NCBI RefSeq assembly: GCF_963455295.1
Contig: NZ_OY734020.1
Coordinates: forward strand, 3,224,001-3,288,000
Direction of reading: 5' to 3'
From: Candidatus Thiodiazotropha sp. CDECU1
Lineage (GTDB): Bacteria > Pseudomonadota > Gammaproteobacteria > Chromatiales > Chromatiaceae
Length of the DNA: 64,000 nt
Each line of letters begins with the position of its first letter. Within the stretch, counting starts at the first letter, position 1. The notes beneath the pieces are model-generated. The model had not been told where the DNA came from. It saw only the letters and a list, made by a program, of their open reading frames with translations, and ran no database searches. Position numbers and translations under genes: made by a program. Below, piece by piece: positions 51,719 through 60,677 of this stretch.

Positions 51719-51943
51719 TCAAGATTTGGCAACTATGACAATCAGCCCAGCCAGATCATGACCTGGATTCGTCGACACAAACGCACTCGACATACGGCTT
51801 CCCATGCTGTGGCCCAACAGGTAAATACGGCTAACACCCCTTTCGTTCCCCTCTCCATTAAGATAGACAGAACCATCGGGCCTTTCGGCAGAGATACTGA
51901 AGGACGATAACAACAAAATCATTGTGATGAGGGCTTTGATCAT
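51719..51943 (-). pseudogene. Alpha/beta hydrolase remnant with internal deletion
   Basis: A 74-residue frame with a signal peptide (LITMILLLSSFSISA) and ERPDGSVYLNGEGNERGV, then an abrupt jump to SRIYLLGHSMGSRMSSAF, the nucleophile elbow of an alpha/beta hydrolase. As I recall the full-length family, more than 50 residues are missing before the elbow, and the enzyme ends shortly after it, so Asp and His of the triad are gone. I call it a pseudogene. It starts immediately before the EthD stop. Confidence 0.65.
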
Positions 51944-52309
51944 TTACAACGCAAAAATATCTGTACTTTGATAATTGTGCTTGTAGTTTAATAATCGCCA
52001 CTGCTTTGACATTTTCGTAAGCGCAGGCGCAAGTTTCTGCCCTTGCGGTGAACTCAACCCCTCCATAAGTGCCTGTTCCGAATCAAACCACACCTCCGCA
52101 GTGCCGTCATATTCAGGCAGCATTCCCCTGGACGTTCTCAGACCTTCGTTCAAAGGGGTCTCTAACGTGTGAGCCTGCACATACTTTCTGGCGCCCATCG
52201 CTTCAGCGTTGCTCATGAAGAACGGGCCATGTCTGTTCATCCAGTAATCCTTGAATTCCTCACGCGTCATATCAGGATGTCGAGTCAAGCACATAACGAA
52301 TTTGATCAT
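51944..52309 (-). CDS. EthD-domain protein
   Basis: A 121-residue protein with KFVMCLTRHPDMTREEFKDYWMNRHGPFF at its N-terminus (shown here in part), which is the EthD/dimeric alpha-beta barrel signature, and YDGTAEVWFDSEQALMEGLSSPQG later. Members form ferredoxin-like dimers and are found near oxidoreductases and dehalogenases; the role is unspecified. The stop TAA is adjacent to the start of the hydrolase remnant on the same strand, so the pair was once an operon. Confidence 0.85.
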   Translation of the reverse strand: MIKFVMCLTRHPDMTREEFKDYWMNRHGPFFMSNAEAMGARKYVQAHTLETPLNEGLRTSRGMLPEYDGTAEVWFDSEQALMEGLSSPQGQKLAPALTKMSKQWRLLNYKHNYQSTDIFAL

Positions 52310-52661
52310 TTTTATACCTCGTTTTTCTGAATGTTGTCTGTTGTTTCATTATAGTAATCAGTAACAGCAAATGAGCACCACAGGATTTATAAGGTAGTGA
52401 CCCGGTAGCAAGTTCGCTGCCGCGAAGTCAGTGATATCGAGCAAGTCTGAAAATCCATCGAGACCATTGAAAGAGCAGAATCAAAGGGGATCAGATTAAT
52501 TGACCTGGATCAATCTTTACGGACGTCACGTTAATCCAAAAGCCACTCCATACACTACACTCAACTAACTGACCAGGGGGAATCCTTTAGTGATCAGTCA
52601 TGATGGTATCTCATCGAGATCCTTATCCATATGAATAGTAGAAAAAAACGGGAGGATGGTT
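52310..52661. other. Intergenic region before the Gly-rich lipoprotein
   Basis: About 350 bases without a supported gene. It includes the GGAGG ribosome binding site of the lipoprotein at 52651-52655. Confidence 0.35.
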
Positions 52662-53870
52662 ATGGCTTTTAGAACAACCCTATTTACCACAAAGCTGATA
52701 TTACTTTTGTCAATCTTTTTGCTGGCTGCCTGTGGTGGCGGCGGCGGTGGTGGTGGCAGTTCCAATCCCACAACGGCAACCGGCGTGTTCAAGGACAACA
52801 ACGTTTCCGGTATCACCTATACCTCGGGTGCGCAGAGCGGCACAACGGGCAGTGACGGTAGTTTCATCTATGAGGTGGGCCAACAGGTCAGTTTCAATCT
52901 GGGCAACGTCACCCTGGGGAGCGCCACCGGCAGGTCAGTCCTTACACCGGTCGACCTGGTTGCAGGGGGCAGCAGTAGTTCCACCGAGGTGTTGAACCTG
53001 GTCCGCTTTCTGCTGATGCTCGATGACGATGGCGATTCCAGTAACGGCATCAACATATCGTCGGCAGTGCAGACTGTTGCCGAAAACTGGTCGGCGGTTG
53101 ACTTCACCACCGCGAATCTGCAGTCGGAACTCTCCTCCATCATCTCCGACACGGCATCCGCTGACGGCACCAGCCACACACTACCCAACGCCACCACGGC
53201 CCGGAGCCACCTGGAATCGACCCTGCGCTGCGTCAGGGCCGGCGCCTATAGCGGCACATTCGGGGGCGATGACAGTGGTCCCTTCGGGGTTTTGGTCGAT
53301 GCCTCCAACGGCCTGCTTTCCGGATTTGCCTACAGTGCCTTCGATGGCCTGCTTGTCCTGACGGGGTCCACCTCGGTGAGCTACGACCAGAGCGCCACCT
53401 TCATCAGCGGCGATGTCTCCTCCGGCGCCACATTCAGCGGTCAATTCAACAGCCCCAACACCCTCGCCGGGAACTGGAATCTCTCCGCTACAGCGGAATC
53501 CGGCACCTTCTCAGGCAGCCGTATCGGAGGTGCTGCAAACGCCACTTATCGCTTTACCGGCAGCTTCTCATCCAACGTGAGTTCGCCGGTTACCTCCAAC
53601 GGACTGTTCACCTTCGATGTCGACAGTAATGACAACGTAACGGGAATAGCGCATACAGTATATGCTTCGGATGGCACACAGAACGAGACCGTTTCTTTTA
53701 CCGGCTCACTCACCGGTACCTCGCTGCTTGCACAGATCATGGATGGCAACGTGGTCGACGCCACCATTACCGGCACCCTGAACAAAGCCAGCGGCATCGT
53801 CAGCGGCTCATGGAGTGATGTGGATGGTAATACCGGCACCTACTCCGGCCGTGGGTGCAAACTAAATTAA
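52662..53870 (+). CDS. Gly-rich repeat lipoprotein
   Basis: A 402-residue lipoprotein. GGAGG lies six bases before the ATG at 52662. The signal ends in LLAAC, and a run of eight glycines follows the Cys, a flexible linker. The mature protein is Ser/Thr/Gly-rich with repeating short beta motifs (for example LVDASNGLLSGFAYSAF, ATFISGDVSSGATFSG, SFSSNVSSPVTSNGLF, IMDGNVVDATITGTL), suggesting a beta-helix or beta-solenoid surface protein. It carries a conserved start (VFKDNNVSGITYTSGAQ SGTTGSDGSFIYEVGQ in two pieces) seen in secreted proteins. It is 18 bases before the next gene. Confidence 0.7.
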   Translation: MAFRTTLFTTKLILLLSIFLLAACGGGGGGGGSSNPTTATGVFKDNNVSGITYTSGAQSGTTGSDGSFIYEVGQQVSFNLGNVTLGSATGRSVLTPVDLVAGGSSSSTEVLNLVRFLLMLDDDGDSSNGINISSAVQTVAENWSAVDFTTANLQSELSSIISDTASADGTSHTLPNATTARSHLESTLRCVRAGAYSGTFGGDDSGPFGVLVDASNGLLSGFAYSAFDGLLVLTGSTSVSYDQSATFISGDVSSGATFSGQFNSPNTLAGNWNLSATAESGTFSGSRIGGAANATYRFTGSFSSNVSSPVTSNGLFTFDVDSNDNVTGIAHTVYASDGTQNETVSFTGSLTGTSLLAQIMDGNVVDATITGTLNKASGIVSGSWSDVDGNTGTYSGRGCKLN

Positions 53871-53888
53871 AGGAGAGGTATTTCAAAG

Positions 53889-54476
53889 ATGTTGATTTAT
53901 CGCACTGCCAACAGAAATCCAGGTGAATTTGAGGATGCAGGTGGCTTTCTGCCCAAGAATTATAGGTCTAAAGGCCAAATAAAGACAGAATTCATGGAAT
54001 GGTGCAGAACCGGGAAGGTGGTCAAGATGGTTGAACGTCATCAAAGCTCTGCTTTAGGCAGCGGATACATCATATCAATGGATATGACCAAACTCTGTGG
54101 AGGATACTCGAAAAAGTTCTTCTACGAACTGAATGTATCAGGCCTTAGACGTATACCTTTCACTGCCGATGTATTAGGAGTGAAACAGCTGTCATGGAAG
54201 GGGATACAGCAAAAACCTGAGAATGTTCATTTATACATGAGCGCCACTAAACTAAAGTATGCCGAAATATTCGCGATCTCCAATATCGGTGATCGAAAAA
54301 AAGAGCTGTCCGTGTTTTCATGGGTGCCATTTAAATATTTTTCAAACTACGCTAAAAATAAAGCAGGCCCTTATAAACCAATCAAAAATCGAAAGGAATA
54401 CCCAAAACCGGTGCGCGGGTCAATCAATGATCGCGCAAAGATATTTGGCAAGACAGTTAGTCGTACCCATAAATAG
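53889..54476 (+). CDS. ADP-ribosyltransferase-like protein, tentative
   Basis: A 195-residue protein without a signal peptide. Its start IYRTANRNPGEFEDAGGFLPK recalls the first motif of cholera-type ADP-ribosyltransferases (LYR...R.P....GG..P). Later GSGYIISMDM could be the S-x-S strand, and YAEIFAISNIGDR aligns with the E-containing segment, but only a single Glu is seen where toxins have E-x-E. The match is by pattern only. AAGGAGAGG precedes the ATG, and the gene follows the lipoprotein by 18 bases, so the two may be co-expressed. It is AT-rich. Confidence 0.4.
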   Translation: MLIYRTANRNPGEFEDAGGFLPKNYRSKGQIKTEFMEWCRTGKVVKMVERHQSSALGSGYIISMDMTKLCGGYSKKFFYELNVSGLRRIPFTADVLGVKQLSWKGIQQKPENVHLYMSATKLKYAEIFAISNIGDRKKELSVFSWVPFKYFSNYAKNKAGPYKPIKNRKEYPKPVRGSINDRAKIFGKTVSRTHK

Positions 54477-54684
54477 TAGACACTGATTAATACGTACTGC
54501 TCATAGTGTGCTCAGTGCGTGGGTAAGATGAACTGTATCCGCTGTTAACCGATATACAGATCCCGAAGACACCGAAATCACCTAACGACAACACTCATCG
54601 TTGCATAAGTCTTACCGAGCTAAGCGTTACCCAGTACCTCAGGTATTTTAGATTGAAGGGAGGGTATAAATCTTCCCAACCTTG

Positions 54685-55464
54685 CTAGCCAGTGGCGTTC
54701 ACGTACATACCGGTAATGGTGTTCATGTAGTCCATGATACGGTCAGTGGTCGCAAATATGGTGACGGGCAACCCCCCTTTCTCAACATCCAGGAAAAATG
54801 GACGGATAACCCGCCAAAGGCGGGTAACACTGATGAGCTCCGCAGTGATCTCAGAAGTATTGATATTTTCGGTCTTCAGGATAACCATTGCTGATTCAAA
54901 ATCATTAACTGCATTATTAAGTTGATTGATTGAATCCTGATCTTGGAAACCCAATTGATAGGCAATGTAGTATTTTGCAATGCGTTGAGAGAGCATACGC
55001 TGCCTGCCGGAAATGTTGACGACCTTCGGTTTTTCCAGTTTGGAAAGTGCCTCGATCTTCATCACGACATCCTGGCTGACTTCTAAAATAGTCTCGCTCA
55101 GGTCAAGTACCATGGTTGCATTATCCTGATTGTAAGGGAGACCTACCAATTTGGCATAGTCATCGATTACAATATCCAGCAAAGCCAGTACCTTCTGCAC
55201 ATCCTGGCTTTTTATTTCAGATTTTAACTCAGAGTGATTTTTTTTGAATTCGATAATACTGCTTTGCAGCTGTTGTTTTGCCTTGTCGCGTCTCACATGT
55301 CCGCCTAGAAAAAAGTAAGCCTTAGCGATTCTTTGCGAGAGCATTCGCTGCTTGCCTGCCTTGTTTACTGCTTCGGCCAGATCGACTTCAGCTGCATAGG
55401 TGGGAAATGAGAGGCTGAATATTATACTTAGGCTGAGGGTTAATAGATAACCTGTGATCTTCAT
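54685..55464 (-). CDS. Periplasmic protein with two PilJ N-terminal domains
   Basis: A 259-residue protein with a signal peptide (cleavage near TYA) and two copies of the PilJ_N helical sensor signature, KQRMLSQRIAKAYF near 34-47 and GRQRMLSQRIAKYYIAY near 157-173. PilJ is the methyl-accepting chemoreceptor of type IV pili, whose periplasmic domain carries this motif. Here there is no membrane segment or signalling domain after it, so it may be a soluble ligand-binding partner of a receptor encoded elsewhere. A paralogue lies 484 bases upstream on the same strand. Confidence 0.82.
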   Translation of the reverse strand: MKITGYLLTLSLSIIFSLSFPTYAAEVDLAEAVNKAGKQRMLSQRIAKAYFFLGGHVRRDKAKQQLQSSIIEFKKNHSELKSEIKSQDVQKVLALLDIVIDDYAKLVGLPYNQDNATMVLDLSETILEVSQDVVMKIEALSKLEKPKVVNISGRQRMLSQRIAKYYIAYQLGFQDQDSINQLNNAVNDFESAMVILKTENINTSEITAELISVTRLWRVIRPFFLDVEKGGLPVTIFATTDRIMDYMNTITGMYVNATG

Positions 55465-55948
55465 AATATTTTTCCTGATACATCGTGGAAAAGTGATCTC
55501 ACATCTTGCTCATCCGTCGTTTATCATGGCATTCATATCGAGTTGGATATGATCGGCGGTGCACACAGCAATTGAGGGGGCACACTTAACTCCTATGTTA
55601 AGAGGTCTGTCCTGGAAATCGTTACAGGACAGTTCGTTTTTCGCTCCTATAGGCCCGGACCCTTATAAAACGCATCTATTAATACCTATTTTTGTATGGA
55701 TATAGAGCGGCACCGTATGGCAAAGATTTAATCAGTTAATTCACAAGGATGGTCTGATAATAAAAATATTTCACCTTTTTCTGTACCCACGGCTTATCGG
55801 TTAAACAAGTCGAAAATCTCCGATACGGTTTCAATTTAGAACGCTTCTACCTGTCAGTTTCAACTTGCCTTTCAGATCGTATCACTCACATTCATCTCGA
55901 CACCCGAGTGTCGCACCTTTATCTCGTATACATCCAACTCATCTATTG
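55465..55948. other. Intergenic region between PilJ-domain paralogues
   Basis: About 480 bases without a supported gene, AT-rich, with no convincing repeat or RNA. It presumably holds the promoter of the downstream paralogue. Confidence 0.35.
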
Positions 55949-56734
55949 TTACATAACTGATACTTTCGCATACATCCCAGTAGCCTGATTCATATCTTGT
56001 AAAAGTTTCTCCGTGGTACGTGCAACCACTGATGGAAGATATTGACCCTTATCCATTATTTTCGTCAGTTGGAAAAAACGCCACTGTTTATTCACTTTGT
56101 CGAGAACCTCCTTGATCTCCACTGTATTCAGGGATGAGCCGTTTAATTCCGCTAATGCTTGGGAATATTCCAATTCTGCTTTCTTGAATTCACTATGAAA
56201 TTGTGGATCTTCCACTCCCCAAGAGAGGAATAGATAGTATTTCGCCATCCGTTGGGACAACATTCTTTGTCGTCCGGAAATGTCGACAATATGCGCCTTT
56301 TCCGTTCCAGCCTCCTGTACCAGCGCCTGCACGACTTGCTGACTCGCCTGAAGCAACTCTTCACTCAATCCGTTCAACTTTATTGCATTCTTTATATTGA
56401 CAGCCCCACCCGCAACACGCCTGTAACGTTCCCATACACTCTCCGCTTCCATTAAGGCTTGCTTTGTATTTACCGAACTCGCAAAGGACTTCAAGTTGTT
56501 CAACTGTTTTTGATAGAGTCGAATGGCTGAATTCAATTGCTCTCTTGGATTGGCGAATAAAATCTGCTGACCGATCTGGACGAATGCCTTAACCATCCTT
56601 TGACTTAGCATGCGCTGGCGTCCCGCCTGATTAATGGCCTCTGCATAATCCTCTATGGGTTCTGCGCTACCACCGATTGGAAAACAAAGAGATAGACATA
56701 ACAGGATGAGATAATATATTTTTTGACAACACAT
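55949..56734 (-). CDS. Periplasmic protein with two PilJ N-terminal domains, paralogue
   Basis: A 261-residue relative of the gene at 54685, with the same order: signal peptide, AGRQRMLSQRMVKAFVQIGQ near 33-52 and GRQRMLSQRMAKYYLF near 155-170, ending WRFFQLTKIMDKGQYLPSVVARTTEKLLQDMNQATGMY (interrupted here), as in the other protein. The ATG at 56734 has GGAAG upstream; a longer frame to 56776 is not supported. Duplication of the pair is inferred from similarity and neighbourhood. Confidence 0.82.
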   Translation of the reverse strand: MCCQKIYYLILLCLSLCFPIGGSAEPIEDYAEAINQAGRQRMLSQRMVKAFVQIGQQILFANPREQLNSAIRLYQKQLNNLKSFASSVNTKQALMEAESVWERYRRVAGGAVNIKNAIKLNGLSEELLQASQQVVQALVQEAGTEKAHIVDISGRQRMLSQRMAKYYLFLSWGVEDPQFHSEFKKAELEYSQALAELNGSSLNTVEIKEVLDKVNKQWRFFQLTKIMDKGQYLPSVVARTTEKLLQDMNQATGMYAKVSVM

Positions 56735-57159
56735 ATGCACTTCCTTTGAGACATAGTCGAACTGACCGGGTCGCATATCACCAATAGACTCTTTACACGA
56801 TCTGTCGGCATCATCCTTGATCTATGTTAAATAGCGCACTGAGTTACACATAAATAACAGTTTATTATTATTCATAAATCGGCTTTATAATTGTTGGTAG
56901 GTGAACTATTGGGAATCTACTTCTTGTAAGGATTGTAAGTTGAGTAGTTCGACTATCGAATTATCTTATATAGACAAATGTGGGGCAGCCGAAGTGACGA
57001 CGCAGACTGTCCCGCTCGAATGGCTTGTTAACCGTAGTCACATGGCGGCATACTTCCTGTTTTGATGAATCGATAATATCAGTTGCCCAATAAATACCCC
57101 GAACACGCCAAAAACAAACTGTGAACATCTGTAAATGACCCATAATTGCAGCAATGTGC
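56735..57159. other. Intergenic region upstream of the PilJ-domain gene
   Basis: About 425 bases. A 70-codon minus-strand frame (56961-57173) has a tail resembling junk frames in repeats (NKPFERDSLRRHF), so I do not call it a gene. Nothing else is clear. Confidence 0.4.
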
Positions 57160-57402
57160 TTATGAAGTCTCATCCATCAAAAGTGCCGTGGCGCTACAAC
57201 ATTCCCCTTGTGCGCTGTTGTTATCACTTGACGGTGCTGCGCTGCAACCACAGCCGTCGTCACCTGTCGCCTTTGCCTCAGCATCCGCCACGCAGCAGGC
57301 GTCTGCATCTTCCGGGGCCGGCCCTCCACAGCAACCCTCTGCTGTGTAGCCGTATTGACTACGTATCGCTTCGCAGACTTCGTCGTTGTTGAGTTGTTTC
57401 AT
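57160..57402 (-). CDS. Cys-rich 80-residue protein, possible ArsM N-terminal fragment
   Basis: The ATG at 57402 has AGGAG at six bases. The product has at least ten Cys in pairs (GCCGG, ACC, GCGC, ECC) after a start MKQLNNDEVCEAIRSQYG, which resembles the N-terminus of ArsM-type arsenite methyltransferases, but it ends by residue 80, with no methyltransferase domain. It could be a degenerate arsM fragment or a stand-alone metal-binding peptide. It is close to the broken sigZ, which supports the idea of a decayed operon. Loss of the methyltransferase by deletion is inferred. Confidence 0.5.
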   Translation of the reverse strand: MKQLNNDEVCEAIRSQYGYTAEGCCGGPAPEDADACCVADAEAKATGDDGCGCSAAPSSDNNSAQGECCSATALLMDETS

Positions 57403-57503
57403 CTGTGTCTCCTTTAATGATTGAAATTGAAACAAAGCAATTTCTGCTTCCTATACGGGTAGACGGAGACATCACGAGAAAGACGCAAAATCAGTGAAAC
57501 ATT

Positions 57504-57964
57504 TTAACACTGCCTGCAGTTGTTATCTTTCTTCTCATAATCAACTATTTGGTTCATAGCGTTAATTACCAATTTACAGCAGTCATGAAGCATGGTTTTC
57601 AACAGCACTCTGCCTCGTTGTACACGCGACTTTGCCCTGGAAAGTGAAATACTTTCTTTTTCCGCTATCTCTTTTTGGGTCCTCCCTTCGATCTTGGAGA
57701 GCTGAACTGCGGTTGTTCTAGCTACTCCGGCAGCTCTTCAAGAGGCTTCCGGGAACGATAGAAATCAATGATGGCATTTCTTGTTATTTGATAGAGCCAG
57801 CTTTCAAGCTTGCTCCGGTTTTCAAGGGTGTCGATCCGCGATTGAATCCGGACAAAGATATCCTGAAGAATATCTTCAGCCGCTGTCTTATCATTGACCC
57901 GCTTTTGTATAAAAGCGAGCAGATTTGAGTGGTAATGATTCCATATTTCTTCAATCGTATTCAT
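57504..57964 (-). pseudogene. sigZ: sigZ-type sigma factor, internal deletion and frameshift
   Basis: The first 80 codons from the ATG at 57964 encode region 2 of a SigZ-like ECF sigma factor (TAAEDILQDIFVRIQSRIDTLENRSKLESWLYQITRNAIIDFYRSRKP, shown here in parts only) and end in a stop. Another frame then resumes with TAVQLSKIEGRTQKEIAEKE, followed by SISLSRAKSRVQRGR, SigZ region 4, to a TAA at 57504. About 35 codons are missing between them and the frames differ (by 2), so the gene is dead or yields only region 2. It is upstream of the Cys-rich ArsM-like fragment. Confidence 0.8.
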
Positions 57965-58312
57965 GCTGTTTCATCCAATGGCATGGCATCATAAGTGACA
58001 GGCACTTTGCACGGCAAAAAACGTTCAAGTTGCCTGCTATCGTCACATTCAACCATAGCTATCTTGATATAGGAATCCATAGACTCCCTGCTTATCGACA
58101 TTCATTAGAACGATTCCTGGTGCAGTCGGTCACTATCCCCCTACGTTCCACAAGCTCAACCGCATGCGACTCCAGATATCAGCGCTTCTCTCAGTTCACC
58201 CTTTCAGCTTTCACCATCCATCACATTCATTCCCGTCACCTGCGCCATGCACCATCGATTTCTGCTAAACTGCGCCCTGTTAAACCAACCAGAACAGAGA
58301 TATGGGGAGTCA
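57965..58312. other. Intergenic region between broken sigZ and sthA
   Basis: About 350 bases; divergent promoters for both genes are expected. GGGGAG lies just before sthA. I see no other feature. Confidence 0.35.
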
Positions 58313-59710
58313 ATGAGCGCCAAGCGATATGATGTAGTAGTGATCGGCAGCGGTCCTGGTGGCGAAGGCGCCGCCATGAAACTGGTGAAAACAGGCAAGC
58401 GTGTGGCGATCATCGAGTCCTTCGACAAGGTCGGCGGCGGCTGTACCCACTGGGGTACAATTCCCTCCAAGGCGCTGCGGCACAATATCCAAATGTTACG
58501 GGACTTTCGACGCAATCCGCTGTTTCAGCACACCCATGACCAGGTTCAGGTTGAGTATTCTGATTTGATTCAGGCCGCCGGCAGGGTGATCAGCGAGCAG
58601 GTGCGCAGTCGTCTGCGCCACTATGCCCGCAACCGGGTGGATGTGATCCATGGACGCGCTCGTTTCAGCGGCCCCAATCTGGTTGAGGTGTTACAGGAAG
58701 GTGGCGGTATCGAAGAGATCGAGGCGGAACATTTTGTCATCGCCACCGGTTCGCGGCCCTATCACCCTGATGATGTTGACTTCAGCCATCCGAACGTACT
58801 CGACAGCGACTCGGTACTCCGTCTCGACCGCACTCCCGACTCGATCACCATCTACGGCGCCGGGGTAATCGGCTGTGAGTACGCCTCCATTTTCAGCAAT
58901 CTCGATGTGAAGATGAATCTGGTCAACACCCGCGACCGCCTGCTCTCGTTTCTGGATGATGAGATCACCGATGCCCTTAGCTACCACATGCGTAATCAAG
59001 GAACGGTGATCCGCCACGATGAGGAGTATGAGCGGGTGGAGGCCCAGGATGACGGGGTGGTGCTACATTGCAAATCGGGTAAAAAATTCAAGACCGATGT
59101 GTTGTTGTGGGCCAACGGTCGCAGCGGCAACACCGAGGCCATGGGACTGGACGAGATCGGTGTCTCTGTCAATCATCGAGGTCAGATCGAGATTGACAAG
59201 ACCTATGCCACCTCTCAGCCCCATATCTATGCCGTGGGTGATGTGGTCGGCCCCCCTGCCCTGGCCAGCGCCAGTTATGATCAGGGCCGCTTCGTCGGCG
59301 CCCAAATCGCCACCGGCAGTGCCGACTGGCAACTCATCGATGACTTTCCCGCGGGGATCTACACCCTGCCGGAAATCAGCTCAATCGGCCGCACCGAGCG
59401 GGAACTGACTGCGCAAAAGGTCCCCTATGAGGTGGGTCATGCCAGCTTCCGCACCATTGCCCGGGCACAGATCACCGGTCACGAAGTGGGTATGCTGAAA
59501 CTGCTGTTCCACCGCGAGACCCTGGAGATCCTTGGTATCCACTGCTTCGGTGAAGGGGCGTCCGAGATCGTCCACATCGGACAGGCCATCATGGCCCAGC
59601 CGGGAGAGGCCAACAGCCTGCTCTATTTCGCAGAACACACCTTCAACTATCCAACCATGGCAGAGGCCTACCGGGTCGCGGCCCTCAACGGCCTGAACCG
59701 GATCTTCTAG
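58313..59710 (+). CDS. sthA: Soluble pyridine nucleotide transhydrogenase SthA
   Basis: A 465-residue flavoprotein. It has the FAD fold [10 protein letters not shown] near 11-20, [15 protein letters not shown] near 43-57, where the usual redox disulfide CxxxxC has become C-T-H-x-G-T-I-P-S (the SthA form), and the NAD(P)-binding [11 protein letters not shown] near 183-193. It interconverts NADH and NADPH in the cytoplasm. The ATG at 58313 has a good GGGGAG site; upstream codons in the open frame are not used. It is convergent with the enoyl-CoA hydratase gene across a palindromic repeat. Confidence 0.93.
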   Translation: MSAKRYDVVVIGSGPGGEGAAMKLVKTGKRVAIIESFDKVGGGCTHWGTIPSKALRHNIQMLRDFRRNPLFQHTHDQVQVEYSDLIQAAGRVISEQVRSRLRHYARNRVDVIHGRARFSGPNLVEVLQEGGGIEEIEAEHFVIATGSRPYHPDDVDFSHPNVLDSDSVLRLDRTPDSITIYGAGVIGCEYASIFSNLDVKMNLVNTRDRLLSFLDDEITDALSYHMRNQGTVIRHDEEYERVEAQDDGVVLHCKSGKKFKTDVLLWANGRSGNTEAMGLDEIGVSVNHRGQIEIDKTYATSQPHIYAVGDVVGPPALASASYDQGRFVGAQIATGSADWQLIDDFPAGIYTLPEISSIGRTERELTAQKVPYEVGHASFRTIARAQITGHEVGMLKLLFHRETLEILGIHCFGEGASEIVHIGQAIMAQPGEANSLLYFAEHTFNYPTMAEAYRVAALNGLNRIF

Positions 59711-59730
59711 GATTGTAAAAAGAATACTGT

Positions 59731-59880
59731 CCGCAAATAGATGCTAATGACTCTATATATGTAGGGTGCGGCTTGCCGCACCATCATACTTTCATCATCA
59801 CAGATCTATCCATTTGGTTTAACGGTGCGGCAAGCCGCACCCTACACAATATTTGTATTCATACACGTTGATTTGCGGAT
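59731..59880. repeat. Composite repeat: inverted pair of family B palindromes with ATTTGCGG tails
   Basis: GTAGGGTGCGG... at 59761-59783 and GGTGCGGC-AA-GCCGCACC at 59824-59845 are inverted copies. Outside each is a CCGCAAAT/ATTTGCGG element (59731-59738 and 59871-59878), also inverted. The whole occupies the space between the convergent sthA and hydratase stop codons, ending two bases from the stop at 59883. Confidence 0.75.
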
Positions 59881-59882
59881 TT

Positions 59883-60677
59883 TTACGCCCCTTTGAATTC
59901 GGGTTTGCGTTTTTCCAGAAAGGCCGCCATGCCCTCCTTCTGGTCGTCCGAGGAGAAGCAGAGACCGAAGGACTGGCTCTCGATCTGACAGGCACTGTCC
60001 AGGTCGAGGCCCTGGCCCCTGACGATGGCCTGTTTGCTCAAACGAACCGCCAAGGGACCTTTTTGGAGAATCTGCTCAGCCATGGCAAGGGCCTCCTGCA
60101 TCAGCCGATCCTGGGGATAGACATGGTTGACCAGCCCCCAGGCCAGGGCCTCGTCCGCCTTGACATGACGACCGCTGACAATCATCTCCATCGCCCTGGC
60201 GGGACCGATGAGCCTGGCGAGTCTCTGGGTGCCACCGAATCCCGGGGTAATCCCCAGGTTCACCTCCGGCTGGCCGAACACCGCATTTTCCGAGGCGATG
60301 ATCCAGTCGCAGGCAATGGCCAGTTCGCAACCGCCACCAAGACAGTAGCCGTTGACGACGGCGATCACCGGAATTGGCAACAGCTCCAGGCGGCGAAACA
60401 GATTCATGGCGGTCTGGGAAAACCCCATCCCCTCCACAGGGGACATTTCCTGCATCTCACTGATATCGGCTCCAGCGACAAATGCCTTCTCCCCCGCGCC
60501 GGTGATCAACAGCACCCGTGCCTCAACATCGTCCGCGACAACCTCCAGTGCAAGGGCAAACTCATTGAAGGTTTCTGAGTTTAGGGCATTCAGGCTGGCG
60601 GGCCTGTTCAGGGTCAGCAGATAGGTGCCCGGTTCGATCAACTCGAGATTAAGGGTTGTATAGGATTGAGGATTCAT
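59883..60677 (-). CDS. Enoyl-CoA hydratase/isomerase
   Basis: A 264-residue crotonase-family protein. It has GEKAFVAGADISEM near 61-74, the oxyanion-hole region NGYCLGGGCELAIACD near 109-124 (catalytic Glu in CELAI) and FGQPEVNLGITPGFGGTQRL near 134-153 (second catalytic Glu). Both acidic residues are present, so hydratase activity is likely, in fatty acid or branched-chain degradation. No partner dehydrogenase is adjacent. The gene is monocistronic here. Confidence 0.9.
   Translation of the reverse strand: MNPQSYTTLNLELIEPGTYLLTLNRPASLNALNSETFNEFALALEVVADDVEARVLLITGAGEKAFVAGADISEMQEMSPVEGMGFSQTAMNLFRRLELLPIPVIAVVNGYCLGGGCELAIACDWIIASENAVFGQPEVNLGITPGFGGTQRLARLIGPARAMEMIVSGRHVKADEALAWGLVNHVYPQDRLMQEALAMAEQILQKGPLAVRLSKQAIVRGQGLDLDSACQIESQSFGLCFSSDDQKEGMAAFLEKRKPEFKGA

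Noticed and set aside
56961-57173. 70-codon minus-strand frame
   Set aside because: The C-terminal part looks like translated repeat sequence and there is no ribosome site or conserved motif.
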